A stretch of DNA of 64,000 nt from NCBI GenBank assembly GCA_017882605.1, contig JADGPE010000001.1, positions 1 to 64,000 of the forward strand, read 5' to 3'. This stretch comes from Thermoleophilia bacterium (GTDB lineage Bacteria; Actinomycetota; Thermoleophilia; Gaiellales; Gaiellaceae). Numbering within the stretch: the stretch's first letter is position 1; each line of letters opens with the position of its first letter. Shown here one piece after another: positions 28,627 through 38,443 of the stretch. Under the pieces are notes generated by a model, which had not been told where the DNA came from, ran no database searches, and saw only the letters and a program-made list of their open reading frames with translations. The translations under genes and the position numbers were made by a program.

Positions 28627-29553
28627 TCACAGGATCAGCATCGCATCGCCGAAGGAATAGAAGCGGTAGCGCTCCTCGATCGCCAGGGCATACAGGCGCC
28701 GGGTCTCCTCCACCCCCGCGAACGCCATCACGAGAGCGAGCAGCGTGGAGCGCGGAAGATGGAAGTTCGTCAGGAGCTGGTCGACGCGGCGGAACGTGAA
28801 GCCGGGCGTGATGAAGAGGTCCGTGCGGCCGGCGGGCGGCGCGCCGCCCGCAAGCGACTCGAGGACACGCACGGTGGTCGTGCCGACTGCGAGCACGCGC
28901 GGCGCCGCGCGGATCCGCTCCCACGCCGAGGGCTCGACCGAGTAGCGCTCGCCGTGCATGCGGTGCGTCTCGACGAGCACCTCCTGCAACGGCCGGAACG
29001 TGTCGAGACCGACGTGGAGCGTCACCCGCTCGACATCGAGTCGCGCGAGAACGACCGGCGTGAAGTGCAGCCCAGCCGTCGGCGCAGCGGCCGAGCCGCG
29101 GTTGCGCGCATAGACGGTCTGATACCGCTCCGCGTCGTCGAGCGGCTCGGTGATGTACGGCGGCAGCGGCACGTCACCGTGCGGCTCGCCCTCCAGCCGT
29201 ACACGCCAGCGTCCCTCGCCGAGATGCTCGAGCAGTTCCACCGCGCCGTGACGGTCGCCCGGGCGCAGCTTTCGCGTGGGGCGCGCGAGCGCCTCCCACA
29301 CGTCCCCGTCGACCTGTTCGAGGAGGAGCACCTCCCCGCGCGGCCGCTCGATCGGGATGCGCGCCGGGACGACACGGGTGTCGTTCACAACGGCGAGAGC
29401 ATCGACCAGATCCGGCAGATCACGGAATACGTGGTGCGTGACGTCACCTGTCGAGCGGCGGTAGACGAGCAGACGCGACTGGTCGCGTTCAGCCGCCGGA
29501 TGCTGAGCGATCAGCTCCTGCGGCAGGTCGTAGTCCAGCTCACGGGCCTCCAT
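28627..29553 (-). CDS. queA: S-adenosylmethionine:tRNA ribosyltransferase-isomerase QueA
   Basis: LDYDLPQELIAQHPAAERDQSRLLVYRR, RNRGSAAAPTAGLHFT, VGLDTFRPL; ATG at 29553 within ORF 28627..29706. Confidence 0.95.
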   Translation of the reverse strand: MEARELDYDLPQELIAQHPAAERDQSRLLVYRRSTGDVTHHVFRDLPDLVDALAVVNDTRVVPARIPIERPRGEVLLLEQVDGDVWEALARPTRKLRPGDRHGAVELLEHLGEGRWRVRLEGEPHGDVPLPPYITEPLDDAERYQTVYARNRGSAAAPTAGLHFTPVVLARLDVERVTLHVGLDTFRPLQEVLVETHRMHGERYSVEPSAWERIRAAPRVLAVGTTTVRVLESLAGGAPPAGRTDLFITPGFTFRRVDQLLTNFHLPRSTLLALVMAFAGVEETRRLYALAIEERYRFYSFGDAMLIL

Positions 29554-29580
29554 CCGGTGCGGACGGTAGCTTCGCCTCCC

Positions 29581-29865
29581 ATGGAACAGATCCGTGAAGC
29601 ACTCCGCGACGGGCTCCGTGAGGAGGCAGCGCCGATCGCGCGCCGCCTCGCCGAGGTGAAGGGCCTGTCGAACAACGTGATCCACAGGCTCGAGAAGCTC
29701 GAGCACACGATCGATGCCGAGCGCGACGCGCGGGTCGACGATCTCGCCTTGCTCGTCGACCTGCTCACCGAAGGATGGCGGGGACTGAACGCGCGACTCG
29801 ACCGGATCGAAGCGGCGCTCGAGCCTGCGAAGACGAACGTCGTGAAGCTCCGCGAGAGCGCCTAG
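29581..29865 (+). CDS. Small coiled-coil protein of unknown function
   Basis: MEQIREALRDGLREEAAPIARRLAEVKGLSNNVIHRLEKLEHTIDAERDARVDDLALLVDLLTEGWRGLNARLDRIEAALEP..., heptad-like; ATG at 29581, divergent from queA. Confidence 0.6.
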   Translation: MEQIREALRDGLREEAAPIARRLAEVKGLSNNVIHRLEKLEHTIDAERDARVDDLALLVDLLTEGWRGLNARLDRIEAALEPAKTNVVKLRESA

Positions 29866-29868
29866 CTT

Positions 29869-31251
29869 CTACGCGGGCAGGACGAGCTCGAAGCGAGAGC
29901 CTCTGCCGACGTGCGACTCGAGCTCGATGCGTCCGCCGAGCGCGGTCGACAGCTCCTTCGCAATCGCCAGGCCAAGGCCTGTCCCGCCGCTCACGTTCGA
30001 GACGAACGGCCGGAAGAGCCGCTCCCGCGCCTCGGGCGGTATGCCCGGCCCGGTGTCCTCGACCGCAACGTGCACGGTCCCGTTCCGCTGAGCGAGCTCG
30101 AGCGTGATTCGGCCGCCGTTCGGGGTCGCATGGAACGCGTTCGAGAGCAGATTGCCGACGACTTGGAGCACGCGGTCACCGTCGGAGACGATCACCGGCC
30201 GAGCGTCGAGCTTCTGCCGGTAGTCGATCGAGCGGCGCTGTGCCTCGTCGCGATACCGCTCGAATACCTGTTCGATGAGCGTCGCCATGTCGACCTCTTC
30301 CGTCGTGACCGTGAACCGCTTCGTGTCGAGTCTTGCGAGATCGAGGATGTCGCCGACGAGGCGCTCGAGGCGTTGCGTCTCCGCCTCCACCGTCTCGAGC
30401 GAGCTGTGCCTGAGCTCCGGATCCTCGATCACACCCTCGAGCAGTGCCGCAACGTGACCTCGGATCGCGGTGAGCGGAGTGCGCAGCTCATGCGAGACCG
30501 ACATCAGGAAGTTCCGCTCCATCTGCTCGACCTCGCCGAGCCGGTGCGCCATCTCGCCGACACGGGCGCTGAGATGACCGAGCTCACCCGCAGCGTTCGG
30601 CGGTACGTCGACAGCGTAATTGCCCCCGGCAACCTCGTCGACGGCGTCCGACAGCTGCAGGATCGGCCGGACGATGCGCCGCGACAGGTACCACGCCAGG
30701 AGCGCGGCGATCAGCAGGCCGAGCACACCGGCGATCGCGAGCCGGCCGATCAGCGAGACGACCTGCTGGCGAATGTCGGCTTTCGGGGTGGCAACGACGA
30801 TCGCGCCGATCGTGGTGCCCGACGACGCGATCGGGTTGGCGACGGCGAGCCAACGCCGGTGCTGCCCGGGCGGTGTGAAGTCGAAGGTGACCGATTTCCC
30901 GATGTGCCAGTCGATCGGCTCCTGCGGCAACGGGCGCAGGCCGGTGATCTGGCCGGGAAAGAGGCCGAGCCGTGGGCCGAGCAGGTAGATCCGGTCGCCG
31001 GTCGCTTTCTCGAGTGTCTTCCCGGCGAACCTCGGCGCCTTCTGGTCACCGTTCTTGTTCCCATAGCCCGCGTTGACTGCCGTCGAATAGAGCTCGGCGA
31101 TCCCGTGCGCCTCGCGGTTCAGCTTCGACAACGTCTGATTCTCGGTGAACTGCTGGAACAGCCGGACCGAGATCGCCGTCGTGATCACGCCCGCGAGGAC
31201 GATCCCCGCGAGGAAGACGAGCGGCAGCCGGACGCGTAGCGATCCGAGCAT
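29869..31251 (-). CDS. HAMP-domain sensor histidine kinase
   Basis: HAMP (WYLSRRIVRPILQLSDAVDEVAGGNY), H-box MSVSHELRTPLTAIRGH, N/G boxes GNLLSNAFHATPNGG, DTGPGIPPE, GGTGLGLAI. Confidence 0.95.
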   Translation of the reverse strand: MLGSLRVRLPLVFLAGIVLAGVITTAISVRLFQQFTENQTLSKLNREAHGIAELYSTAVNAGYGNKNGDQKAPRFAGKTLEKATGDRIYLLGPRLGLFPGQITGLRPLPQEPIDWHIGKSVTFDFTPPGQHRRWLAVANPIASSGTTIGAIVVATPKADIRQQVVSLIGRLAIAGVLGLLIAALLAWYLSRRIVRPILQLSDAVDEVAGGNYAVDVPPNAAGELGHLSARVGEMAHRLGEVEQMERNFLMSVSHELRTPLTAIRGHVAALLEGVIEDPELRHSSLETVEAETQRLERLVGDILDLARLDTKRFTVTTEEVDMATLIEQVFERYRDEAQRRSIDYRQKLDARPVIVSDGDRVLQVVGNLLSNAFHATPNGGRITLELAQRNGTVHVAVEDTGPGIPPEARERLFRPFVSNVSGGTGLGLAIAKELSTALGGRIELESHVGRGSRFELVLPA

Positions 31252-31260
31252 CTGGTCAGC

Positions 31261-31977
31261 CTACGAGGTTGCGGGGTCTTTCTTCGCGTCCTTGGCCGGC
31301 GACACCTTGTAGCCGACCCCCCAGACCGTGACGATCGGCGACGCGTCGCCCAGCTTGCGCCTCAGCTGGCGGACGTGCACGTCGACGGTTCGCGTGTCGC
31401 CCGCGAAGGTGTAGCCCCAGACACGCTCGAGCAGCTGATCGCGGGTGAGCACGAGACCCCGGTGGTCGAGCAGCTCCCAGAGCAGGTCGAACTCCTTCGG
31501 GGCGAGCTGGATCTCCTCCTCGCCGACACGAACCTCGCGCCGTCCCGCATCGATGTGCAGATCGCCGTGGTCCATCGTCTCGCTCTCACGCTCGCGCCGC
31601 TCGGGGGTGGCACGACGCAAGATCGACTTGACGCGCGCGACGAGCTCGCGTGGATTGAACGGCTTCGTCAGGTAGTCGTCGGCGCCGACCTCGAGGCCGA
31701 TGATCTTGTCGACGTCCTCGTCACGCGCCGTCAGCATCAGGATCGGCACGTCGCTCGTCTGGCGGATGCGACGTGTCACCTCGATGCCGTCGATGTCCGG
31801 CAGCATCAGGTCGAGGACGATCAGGCCGGGCATCTCGTGCGCAACCTGTGCGAGCGCATCGGTGCCGTTGGACGCAGTCCGGACCCCGTAGCCGGCGTTC
31901 TTCAGATACAGCGAGACGAAACTGGCGATCGAGCTCTCATCCTCGACCACCAAGATGTTCGGGCTCGGCGTGGTCAC
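31261..31977 (-). CDS. OmpR/PhoB-family response regulator
   Basis: ILVVEDESSIASFVSLYLKNAGYGV, IVLDLMLPDIDG, YLTKPFNPREL, winged helix to C-terminus; GTG start at 31977. Confidence 0.95.
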   Translation of the reverse strand: MTTPSPNILVVEDESSIASFVSLYLKNAGYGVRTASNGTDALAQVAHEMPGLIVLDLMLPDIDGIEVTRRIRQTSDVPILMLTARDEDVDKIIGLEVGADDYLTKPFNPRELVARVKSILRRATPERRERESETMDHGDLHIDAGRREVRVGEEEIQLAPKEFDLLWELLDHRGLVLTRDQLLERVWGYTFAGDTRTVDVHVRQLRRKLGDASPIVTVWGVGYKVSPAKDAKKDPATS

Positions 31978-31978
31978 G

Positions 31979-32500
31979 CTACGGGCTGGACGACGGGCCG
32001 CCCACCGCCGTGGGCTGGACGCCGAACTGGACGAGCCGCGACGCCGGGAAGAACGGCACCGGGATCCATTTGCCGCTGTCGAGCGCGTAGTCGCCGGTGT
32101 CGAGGGCGAACAGGTCGCCGGAGAGCTGAGCCGCGCCGACACCGACGGCGGTCAGGTCGATGCCGCTGCCCTTCAGGCTCAACCGGTAGCGGCCGCCGGT
32201 GACACGGAAGCGCACGTCGGTGCCGCTGTAGACGGTCGTCCCGTCGATCACCCCGGGCTTGGGTTTGGAGTCGAAGCCGCTGACGAGGACCTGGCCGTCG
32301 CCGACGATCGGATCGCTGACGATGAGCTTGCCCTTGTCCATCTGCCCCCAGAGCGTGCCACGAGTCCCGGACACGACGACCGTGCCGTCGACCTTCCGCA
32401 GCTCGAGCACACCGTCACCGGTCGCGCGCACTGCGGCCAGTGCCGCCGGGGCGGCGATGGCTACAAGACCACAGAGCAGGATGAGGCAGAGCCGGCGCAT
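31979..32500 (-). CDS. Predicted secreted protein of unknown function
   Basis: Signal peptide MRRLCLILLCGLVAIAAPAALA then beta-rich sequence; adjacent to the two-component system. Confidence 0.65.
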   Translation of the reverse strand: MRRLCLILLCGLVAIAAPAALAAVRATGDGVLELRKVDGTVVVSGTRGTLWGQMDKGKLIVSDPIVGDGQVLVSGFDSKPKPGVIDGTTVYSGTDVRFRVTGGRYRLSLKGSGIDLTAVGVGAAQLSGDLFALDTGDYALDSGKWIPVPFFPASRLVQFGVQPTAVGGPSSSP

Positions 32501-32589
32501 CGACCTACACAGTCTTTCCTGCCGAATTATGCCTCGAATGAGGGGTATGTAAGGAGTTTTGTGCGGGTCAGTCTTGTACCGTCGGCTCG

Positions 32590-33777
32590 GTGCACGACCT
32601 CACGAGCTTCGGCCTCACCATTCTGCTCGTCGCAGGTGCTCTCACGGCCGCCTTGCTGGCCTCGAAGGTCAGCGCACGCACGTCGATCCCGTCGGCCGCC
32701 CTGTTCCTCGCCGCCGCCGCCTTGGCCTCCGATCTCTACCCGTCCCTCGTGCTCTCGATCTCCACGGTCGAACGAATCGCCACCGTCGCGCTGATCGTGA
32801 TCCTCCTGGACGGCGGCTCGTCGATCGGGTGGCGGCGCTTCCGCGCAGCCGCGGTGCCGATCGCATCGCTCGGCGTCTTCGGCACCTTCGCGACCGCCGG
32901 CCTCGTCGCGGGGTTCGCGCACTGGGCGCTCGGGCTGGCCTGGGTGACTTCGGGGCTCCTCGGCGCGGCAATCGCGCCGACCGACCCGGCGGTGATGTTC
33001 TCCGTGCTCGGAGAGCGCGAGATCAAGGGTCGCACCGGCACGATCCTCGAAGGCGAGTCGGGTACGAACGACCCGGTCGGCATCGCGCTGATGCTCGGCA
33101 TGATCGAGTTGGCGACACACGCCGACGCCTCGTTCTGGATCGTGGTCCGCGTCTTCGCGGAGCAGATGTCGATCGGGCTCGCGATCGGTGTCGGCGGCGG
33201 GCTGCTCGAGCGTGTTCTCATGCAGCGAGTGGCGCTCCCGTCCGCGGGGCTCTACACGTTGCGGACGCTCGCGCTCGCCGGCCTCGTCTACGGCGTCGCG
33301 ACGGTGGCGCACGGATCGGGTTTTCTCGCCGTGTTCGTGACGGGGCTGATCGTCGGAGACCTGCGCGCGCCCTTCACGGCGGAGATCCGTGTGTTCCAGG
33401 ACGGGCTCGCTGCGCTGGCGGAGATCGTCGTCTTCGTTGCGTTCGGCCTGACGATCGACCTGTCGGGGCTCACGTCCGGCCGCTGGGTGGACGGCCTCCT
33501 CCTGGCCGCGTTCGCTGCTCTGATCGCCCGCCCACTGGCGATCGGGGCCCTGCTCGCCCCGGCCCGGCTCCGCGCCGGAGAACGCCTCTTCGTGATCTGG
33601 GGCGGGCTCAAGGGCGCGGTGCCGATTCTCCTCGCCGCCTTCGCACTCGCACGACCTGTCGACGACGCGCGGCGCATCTACGAGACCGTCTTCGTCGTCG
33701 TCCTCGCCTCGGTGCTCGTGCAAGGCGGGACGATTGGCATCGCCGCCCGCCGGCTCGGCGTCGAGGCGACTGCCTAG
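32590..33777 (+). CDS. Cation:proton antiporter (CPA1/NhaP-like)
   Basis: Polytopic; LLGAAIAPTDPAVMFSVLG, GTILEGESGTNDPVGIALML, VWGGLKGAVPILLAAF; GTG start. Confidence 0.9.
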   Translation: MHDLTSFGLTILLVAGALTAALLASKVSARTSIPSAALFLAAAALASDLYPSLVLSISTVERIATVALIVILLDGGSSIGWRRFRAAAVPIASLGVFGTFATAGLVAGFAHWALGLAWVTSGLLGAAIAPTDPAVMFSVLGEREIKGRTGTILEGESGTNDPVGIALMLGMIELATHADASFWIVVRVFAEQMSIGLAIGVGGGLLERVLMQRVALPSAGLYTLRTLALAGLVYGVATVAHGSGFLAVFVTGLIVGDLRAPFTAEIRVFQDGLAALAEIVVFVAFGLTIDLSGLTSGRWVDGLLLAAFAALIARPLAIGALLAPARLRAGERLFVIWGGLKGAVPILLAAFALARPVDDARRIYETVFVVVLASVLVQGGTIGIAARRLGVEATA

Positions 33778-33971
33778 GCGACGCGACGAACGGTCTGCGT
33801 GAGACCGGTCGCCCGCACGCTCTCGTAGGCATCCACGACGCGCACCGCGCCGGCCTCCTCGGCCAGCGGCTCGCAGACGACGCAGATGGTCTGGTCGCGC
33901 CGCTCCCAATGCCACATGCGGTAGCGCTCACCGGCAAGCAGCGTACGGCGGCAGACCTGGCACATCGCCAT
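33774..33971 (-). CDS. Small two-CxxC zinc-binding protein
   Basis: MAMCQVCRRTLLAGERYRMWHWERRDQTICVVCEPLAEEAG..., 65 aa with two CxxC pairs. Confidence 0.6.
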   Translation of the reverse strand: MAMCQVCRRTLLAGERYRMWHWERRDQTICVVCEPLAEEAGAVRVVDAYESVRATGLTQTVRRVA

Positions 33972-34014
33972 CTACCCATTCAAGGTAGGCCGGGCGCCGG
34001 ACGGCACCCGGTCG

Positions 34015-34854
34015 CTAGTACGTGTAGAACCCCTCGCCGCTCTTGCGGCCCAGCTTGCCCGCGAGCGCCAGGCGAACGAGGCGCGGCGGCGGCGCCATCC
34101 GTGGCTCGCGCAGCTTCTCGTACAGCGCCTCGCTCGCGTGGACGTGCACGTCGAGGCCGACGAGGTCGAGCAGGGCACACGGCCCCATCGGCCAGCCTGC
34201 ACCATGCTGCATGCCGGCGTCGAGCGCCTCCGGTGTCACGCCCGCCTCGTCGAGCACGCGCACGCAGTCGTTCAGCAGTGGGATCAGCACACGGTTGACG
34301 ACGAATCCCGGTGTGTCCAGGCACCGGATCGGTGTCTTGCCGAGCTGTGTGCCAAGGTCGAACGCGACGTCGCACACGGCCTCCGAGGTTCGTTCGGCCC
34401 GGACGATCTCGACGAGCGGCATCAGCGGCGCGGGGTTGAAGAAGTGCATGCCGACCGCACGCTCGGGCCGCGCGAGCACGGACGCGATCTCCGTGACCGA
34501 GAGCGCCGAGGTGTTCGTCGCCAGCACCGCGTCGTCGCGTACGACATCCTCGAGCGCGCGAAAGAGCTCGTGCTTGACCGCGAGATCCTCGAACGCGGCC
34601 TCGATCACGACGTCGCAGTCCGCGAGGCTGTCGAGCTCGGTGGTCAACGCGAGCCGCGAGAGCGCACCGTCGCACCGATCCTGCTCGAGCTGCCCCTTCT
34701 CGACCTTGCGGGTGAGGAAGTGCGCGATCGTGTCACGCGCAGACTCCGCACGCGCGAGGTCGACCTCACGACCGACCGTCTCGAAACCGGCCTCGATCGC
34801 GAGCTGCGCGATGCCCGAGCCCATCGAGCCCAGGCCGACCACCCCCACCTTCAC
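34015..34854 (-). CDS. 3-hydroxyacyl-CoA (3-hydroxybutyryl-CoA) dehydrogenase
   Basis: VGVVGLGSMGSGIAQLAIEAGF, NTSALSVTEIA, MHFFNPAPLMPLVEI, TPGFVVNRVL; GTG start at 34854. Confidence 0.93.
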   Translation of the reverse strand: MKVGVVGLGSMGSGIAQLAIEAGFETVGREVDLARAESARDTIAHFLTRKVEKGQLEQDRCDGALSRLALTTELDSLADCDVVIEAAFEDLAVKHELFRALEDVVRDDAVLATNTSALSVTEIASVLARPERAVGMHFFNPAPLMPLVEIVRAERTSEAVCDVAFDLGTQLGKTPIRCLDTPGFVVNRVLIPLLNDCVRVLDEAGVTPEALDAGMQHGAGWPMGPCALLDLVGLDVHVHASEALYEKLREPRMAPPPRLVRLALAGKLGRKSGEGFYTY

Positions 34855-36056
34855 AGGCGCTCGACCACTCCTGCGATCGCCATGCCGAAGCCGACGCACA
34901 TCGACGCGATGCCGTACCGCGCGTTGCGGCGCTCGAGCTCCGGGAGCAATGTCGCCGTGATCCGCGCCCCAGTCGCGCCGAGGGGATGGCCGAGCGAGAT
35001 GCCGCCGCCGTTCGGGTTGACGTCGTCCATCCGCTCCTCGAGGTGGAGATCCTGCACTGTCTGCAGCACGACGGAGGCGAACGCCTCGTTCACCTCGATC
35101 ACCGCCATGTCGTCCATGGTCAGGCCGGCCTTCGCCACGGCCTTCTCCATCGCCTGCGGGTTCCCGTGCAGCATCCGGGTCGGATCGACGCCGGCTATGC
35201 CGAACGACACGAAGCGTGCACGCGGCGCGAGGTCGAGGCGCTTGACGGCCCGCTCGCTCGCGATCAGCACGGCTGCCGAGCCGTCGACGATCTGCGACGA
35301 GTTGCCCGCTGTTACGACCCCGTCCGGGCGAAACGCGGGCTTGAGGGCCGCGAGCGCCTCGGCCGAGGTCTCGCGGCGCGGCGCCTCGTCGATCGCGAAG
35401 ACGGCGGGAGCAGCGACGGCCCCGCCACCCGCTTGTAACAGACTGTTGCCTGTGTCCTCCGGGGCCGGCGTCTCCGGCAGTTCGATGGGGATGATCTCGC
35501 GCTCGAACCTGCCGCCGTCGGAGGCGGCCAGCGCGCGCCGGTGCGATTCGAGCGAGTACGCATCGAGTGCTTCGCGTGACAGCTTCCACTCGTCGGCGAG
35601 CAGTTCGGCCGACGTCCCTTGCATCACGATCTCGTGCCGCTCGAGGACGCGCTCCGAGATCGAGCCGCCGTTCGAGCCCATGGGTACGCGCGACATCATC
35701 TCGACACCCGCAGAGACGACGAGATCGAGCTGCCCGGCCATCACCGCCGCCGCAGCGTTGAAATTGGTCTGCATCGACGAACCGCACTGCCTGTCGACGG
35801 TCGTTGCCGAGACGGAGACCGGCCAGCCGGCCGCGAGCACCGCCATCCGGCCGACGTTCCACCCCTGCTCGCCGATCTGCGTGACGCAGCCCATTTGCAC
35901 GTCCTCGATCTCGGCCGGATCGAGATCGTGGCGCGTAACGAGCCCGTTCAAGACCTGGGCTGCAAGATCGTCCCCGCGAAGCACCGACAACGTGCCGTTC
36001 TTGCGACCGATCGGCGCGCGAACCGCATCGACGATGTAGCTGACCATCTCCATCAC
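34851..36056 (-). CDS. Thiolase (acetyl-CoA acyltransferase)
   Basis: VDRQCGSSMQTNFNAAAAVMAG, NEAFASV, NPNGGGISLGHPLGATGARI, ASMCVGFGMA. Confidence 0.94.
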   Translation of the reverse strand: MMEMVSYIVDAVRAPIGRKNGTLSVLRGDDLAAQVLNGLVTRHDLDPAEIEDVQMGCVTQIGEQGWNVGRMAVLAAGWPVSVSATTVDRQCGSSMQTNFNAAAAVMAGQLDLVVSAGVEMMSRVPMGSNGGSISERVLERHEIVMQGTSAELLADEWKLSREALDAYSLESHRRALAASDGGRFEREIIPIELPETPAPEDTGNSLLQAGGGAVAAPAVFAIDEAPRRETSAEALAALKPAFRPDGVVTAGNSSQIVDGSAAVLIASERAVKRLDLAPRARFVSFGIAGVDPTRMLHGNPQAMEKAVAKAGLTMDDMAVIEVNEAFASVVLQTVQDLHLEERMDDVNPNGGGISLGHPLGATGARITATLLPELERRNARYGIASMCVGFGMAIAGVVERL

Positions 36057-36078
36057 TCTAGCCCGCCCCGAACAGCGT

Positions 36079-36999
36079 TCAATCCGCGAACGCAGGCTCG
36101 AGCGCCGTCACGCGCCGCGCGTGGTACTCGAAGGCCAGGTTGACCGCTGCAAACGTTGCCACGGCATAGACCCAACCGGCGACGCAGTCGACGACGTAGT
36201 GCTCGCCCGAGTACACGAGCGAGAACGCCATCGCCGGTGGATAGAGCGCCAGGAGAAACCGGGGCCAGCGCGGCACGAGGCGCCAGACGTAGAGCACGAT
36301 CAGGAGGGCGAAGGCGGCATGCAACGATGGCATGGCCGCCACGTTGTTCGCGTACGTCTGCCCCTTCTCGAACAGCGACCCGAAGTGCGCAATCGGGATG
36401 TGGTGCCAGGTGATGCCGATTGTCCGGTTCGCTTCGCCGACCGAGCCGTGCCGCGCGGCGAGCCACGGCGGCACAGCCGGAAACAGCACATACGTCGCGA
36501 ATCCTGCGAGCGAAAGGACGCACACCATGGTCGCGAACCGAACGAAGCGGTCGTGCGCCCACCGCCACAGGATCGCCGCGACGACGAGCGTGGCGAAAAA
36601 GTGAGTGAGGTAGACGAACCACGTGGCGTAGTCCCACCACTGCAGGTGGTTGCCGCCGTGCCAGAGGTGCGTCTGTAGCCACACCGTCGGGATCGGTTTC
36701 CCGAAGAGGGCCGCCTCCAGCTTGATCTGCGGCAGTTCCCGTGCGTGGAAGACGAGCCCGTCCGCATACCCGCGCAGGCGGTCGTAGACGAACAACACCG
36801 CGATGAACGGAGACCATTCGATCGCGAGACGCGACGTTCGCCGCCTCACATCGGTCACCGAGAAGGCGATCATCCCGAGGGCGAACCAGAAGAACACGAG
36901 GTCATGCGACGTCGGCACGCCGACGCTCACGATCATCGCGATCGACGCGAGGCCCCAGCAAACGGGCGCGCCGACTTGAAGAGCCCTCCGAAGGTCCAC
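36079..36999 (-). CDS. PAP2-superfamily / inositolphosphotransferase (Aur1/Ipt1-like) membrane protein
   Basis: AMPSLHAAFALLIVLYV and VYSGEHYVVDCVAGWVYA phosphatase motifs; polytopic. Confidence 0.85.
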   Translation of the reverse strand: MDLRRALQVGAPVCWGLASIAMIVSVGVPTSHDLVFFWFALGMIAFSVTDVRRRTSRLAIEWSPFIAVLFVYDRLRGYADGLVFHARELPQIKLEAALFGKPIPTVWLQTHLWHGGNHLQWWDYATWFVYLTHFFATLVVAAILWRWAHDRFVRFATMVCVLSLAGFATYVLFPAVPPWLAARHGSVGEANRTIGITWHHIPIAHFGSLFEKGQTYANNVAAMPSLHAAFALLIVLYVWRLVPRWPRFLLALYPPAMAFSLVYSGEHYVVDCVAGWVYAVATFAAVNLAFEYHARRVTALEPAFAD

Positions 37000-37024
37000 A
37001 AGAGAAGATTAGAGTGGTCGCGCC

Positions 37025-38443
37025 ATGGCGACCGCAGCTTCGGACCATCCACTCCTGATCGGCGGCGCTTCGGTCGAGACCGGTGAGTGGTCCGACGTGC
37101 GGTCGCCATACTCCGGCACCACCGTCGGTCGCATCGCAAAAGGCGGTGCCGCCGAGGCACGGAGCGCCCTCGACGCAGCCGAGCACGCCATGCGCGAGCC
37201 GTTGCCGGCGCACGAGCGGGCGCGCATCCTGGACGCCACCGCCCGGCTCCTCGAGGGGCGCCTCGAGGAGGCAGCGCAGATCATCTCCGCGGAAGCGGGC
37301 AAGCCGCTCAAGGCCGCCCGCGTCGAGGCACAGCGCGCAGTCTCCACGTATACGTTCGCGGCCGTCGAGGCACGCAAGCTCGGCGGCGAAATGGTGCCGA
37401 TGGATGCGTCGCCGGCAGGCGCCGGAAAGCTCGCATTCACGCTGCGCCTGCCGATTGGGATCGTGGGTGCGATCTCGCCGTTCAACTTTCCTCTCAACCT
37501 GGTCGCGCACAAGATCGCCCCTGCGCTCGCCGCCGGCTGCGCCGTCGTCCTCAAGCCGGCCTCCACCACGCCGCTGTCGGCGCTCTTCCTTGCGCGACTC
37601 GAGGAGGAAGCCGGGCTCCCGGCCGGCTGGATCAACGTCGTCTCCGGCTCCGCCGGGGCGATCGGCGACGTGCTCGTCGAGGACGAACGCGTGAAGCTGA
37701 TCACGTTCACCGGCTCCGGCGACGTCGGCTGGGGCATCGCAGAGCGGGCGCACCGCAAGCGCGTCAAGCTGGAGCTCGGCAACGCGACGCCCGCGATCGT
37801 CTGTTCAGACGCCCCACCCGGCACCGCGGCCAAGCTCGCCGCGAACGCGTTCTCGTTCGCAGGTCAGAGCTGCATCTCCGTGCAACGCATCTTTGTCGTG
37901 CACGACGCCTGGGAGGAATTCGTCGCCGAGTTCTTGCCCGCGGTCCAGGCGCTCCGGGTCGGCGACCCGGCCGATCCCGACACCGACGTCGGCCCGGTGA
38001 TCGCCGAGAGCGAGCGTGACCGCATCCTGGAGTGGGTCCGCACCTCGGAGGGTGAGGTGCTGACCGGCGGCGAACTGACCGCTGACGGTGTGATCCGGCC
38101 GACCGTGATCGCACGCCCGGCACCGACCGACCGTGTGCAGTGCGAAGAGGTGTTCGGTCCCGTGGTGACGCTGACGGGCGTTGCGAACCTCGGCGAGGCG
38201 ATCGCGGGGGCAAATGCGACGCGTTACGGGCTGCAGGCGGCGATCTTCAGCCGTGACCTGCCGACCTGTCTGCGCGCCGCGCAAGAGCTCGAGTTCGGCG
38301 GCGTCACCGTCAACGAAGTCCCGACGTTTCGCGCCGACCAGATGCCGTACGGCGGAGTCAAAGCCTCCGGCAACACCAAGGAAGGCCCTGCGTGGGCCGT
38401 GCGCGAAATGACCGAGGAACGTCTCGTGGTCTTGCAGCTCTGA
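37025..38443 (+). CDS. Aldehyde dehydrogenase family protein
   Basis: GAISPFNFPLNLVAHKIAPALAAGCAVVLKPAS, LELGNATPAIVC, FSFAGQSCISVQRIFV, TVNEVPTFRADQMPYGGVKASG. Confidence 0.93.
   Translation: MATAASDHPLLIGGASVETGEWSDVRSPYSGTTVGRIAKGGAAEARSALDAAEHAMREPLPAHERARILDATARLLEGRLEEAAQIISAEAGKPLKAARVEAQRAVSTYTFAAVEARKLGGEMVPMDASPAGAGKLAFTLRLPIGIVGAISPFNFPLNLVAHKIAPALAAGCAVVLKPASTTPLSALFLARLEEEAGLPAGWINVVSGSAGAIGDVLVEDERVKLITFTGSGDVGWGIAERAHRKRVKLELGNATPAIVCSDAPPGTAAKLAANAFSFAGQSCISVQRIFVVHDAWEEFVAEFLPAVQALRVGDPADPDTDVGPVIAESERDRILEWVRTSEGEVLTGGELTADGVIRPTVIARPAPTDRVQCEEVFGPVVTLTGVANLGEAIAGANATRYGLQAAIFSRDLPTCLRAAQELEFGGVTVNEVPTFRADQMPYGGVKASGNTKEGPAWAVREMTEERLVVLQL

Noticed and set aside
28560-28630. 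tRNA-like GTTCGATCC near gcgttcgatccacagg
   Set aside because: No complementary 5-bp T-stem, acceptor or anticodon stem could be formed around it on either strand.
34855-35862. N-terminal extension of the 3-hydroxyacyl-CoA dehydrogenase ORF (34015..35862)
   Set aside because: It overlaps the thiolase gene in another frame; the dehydrogenase starts at the GTG at 34854 just before the Rossmann motif.
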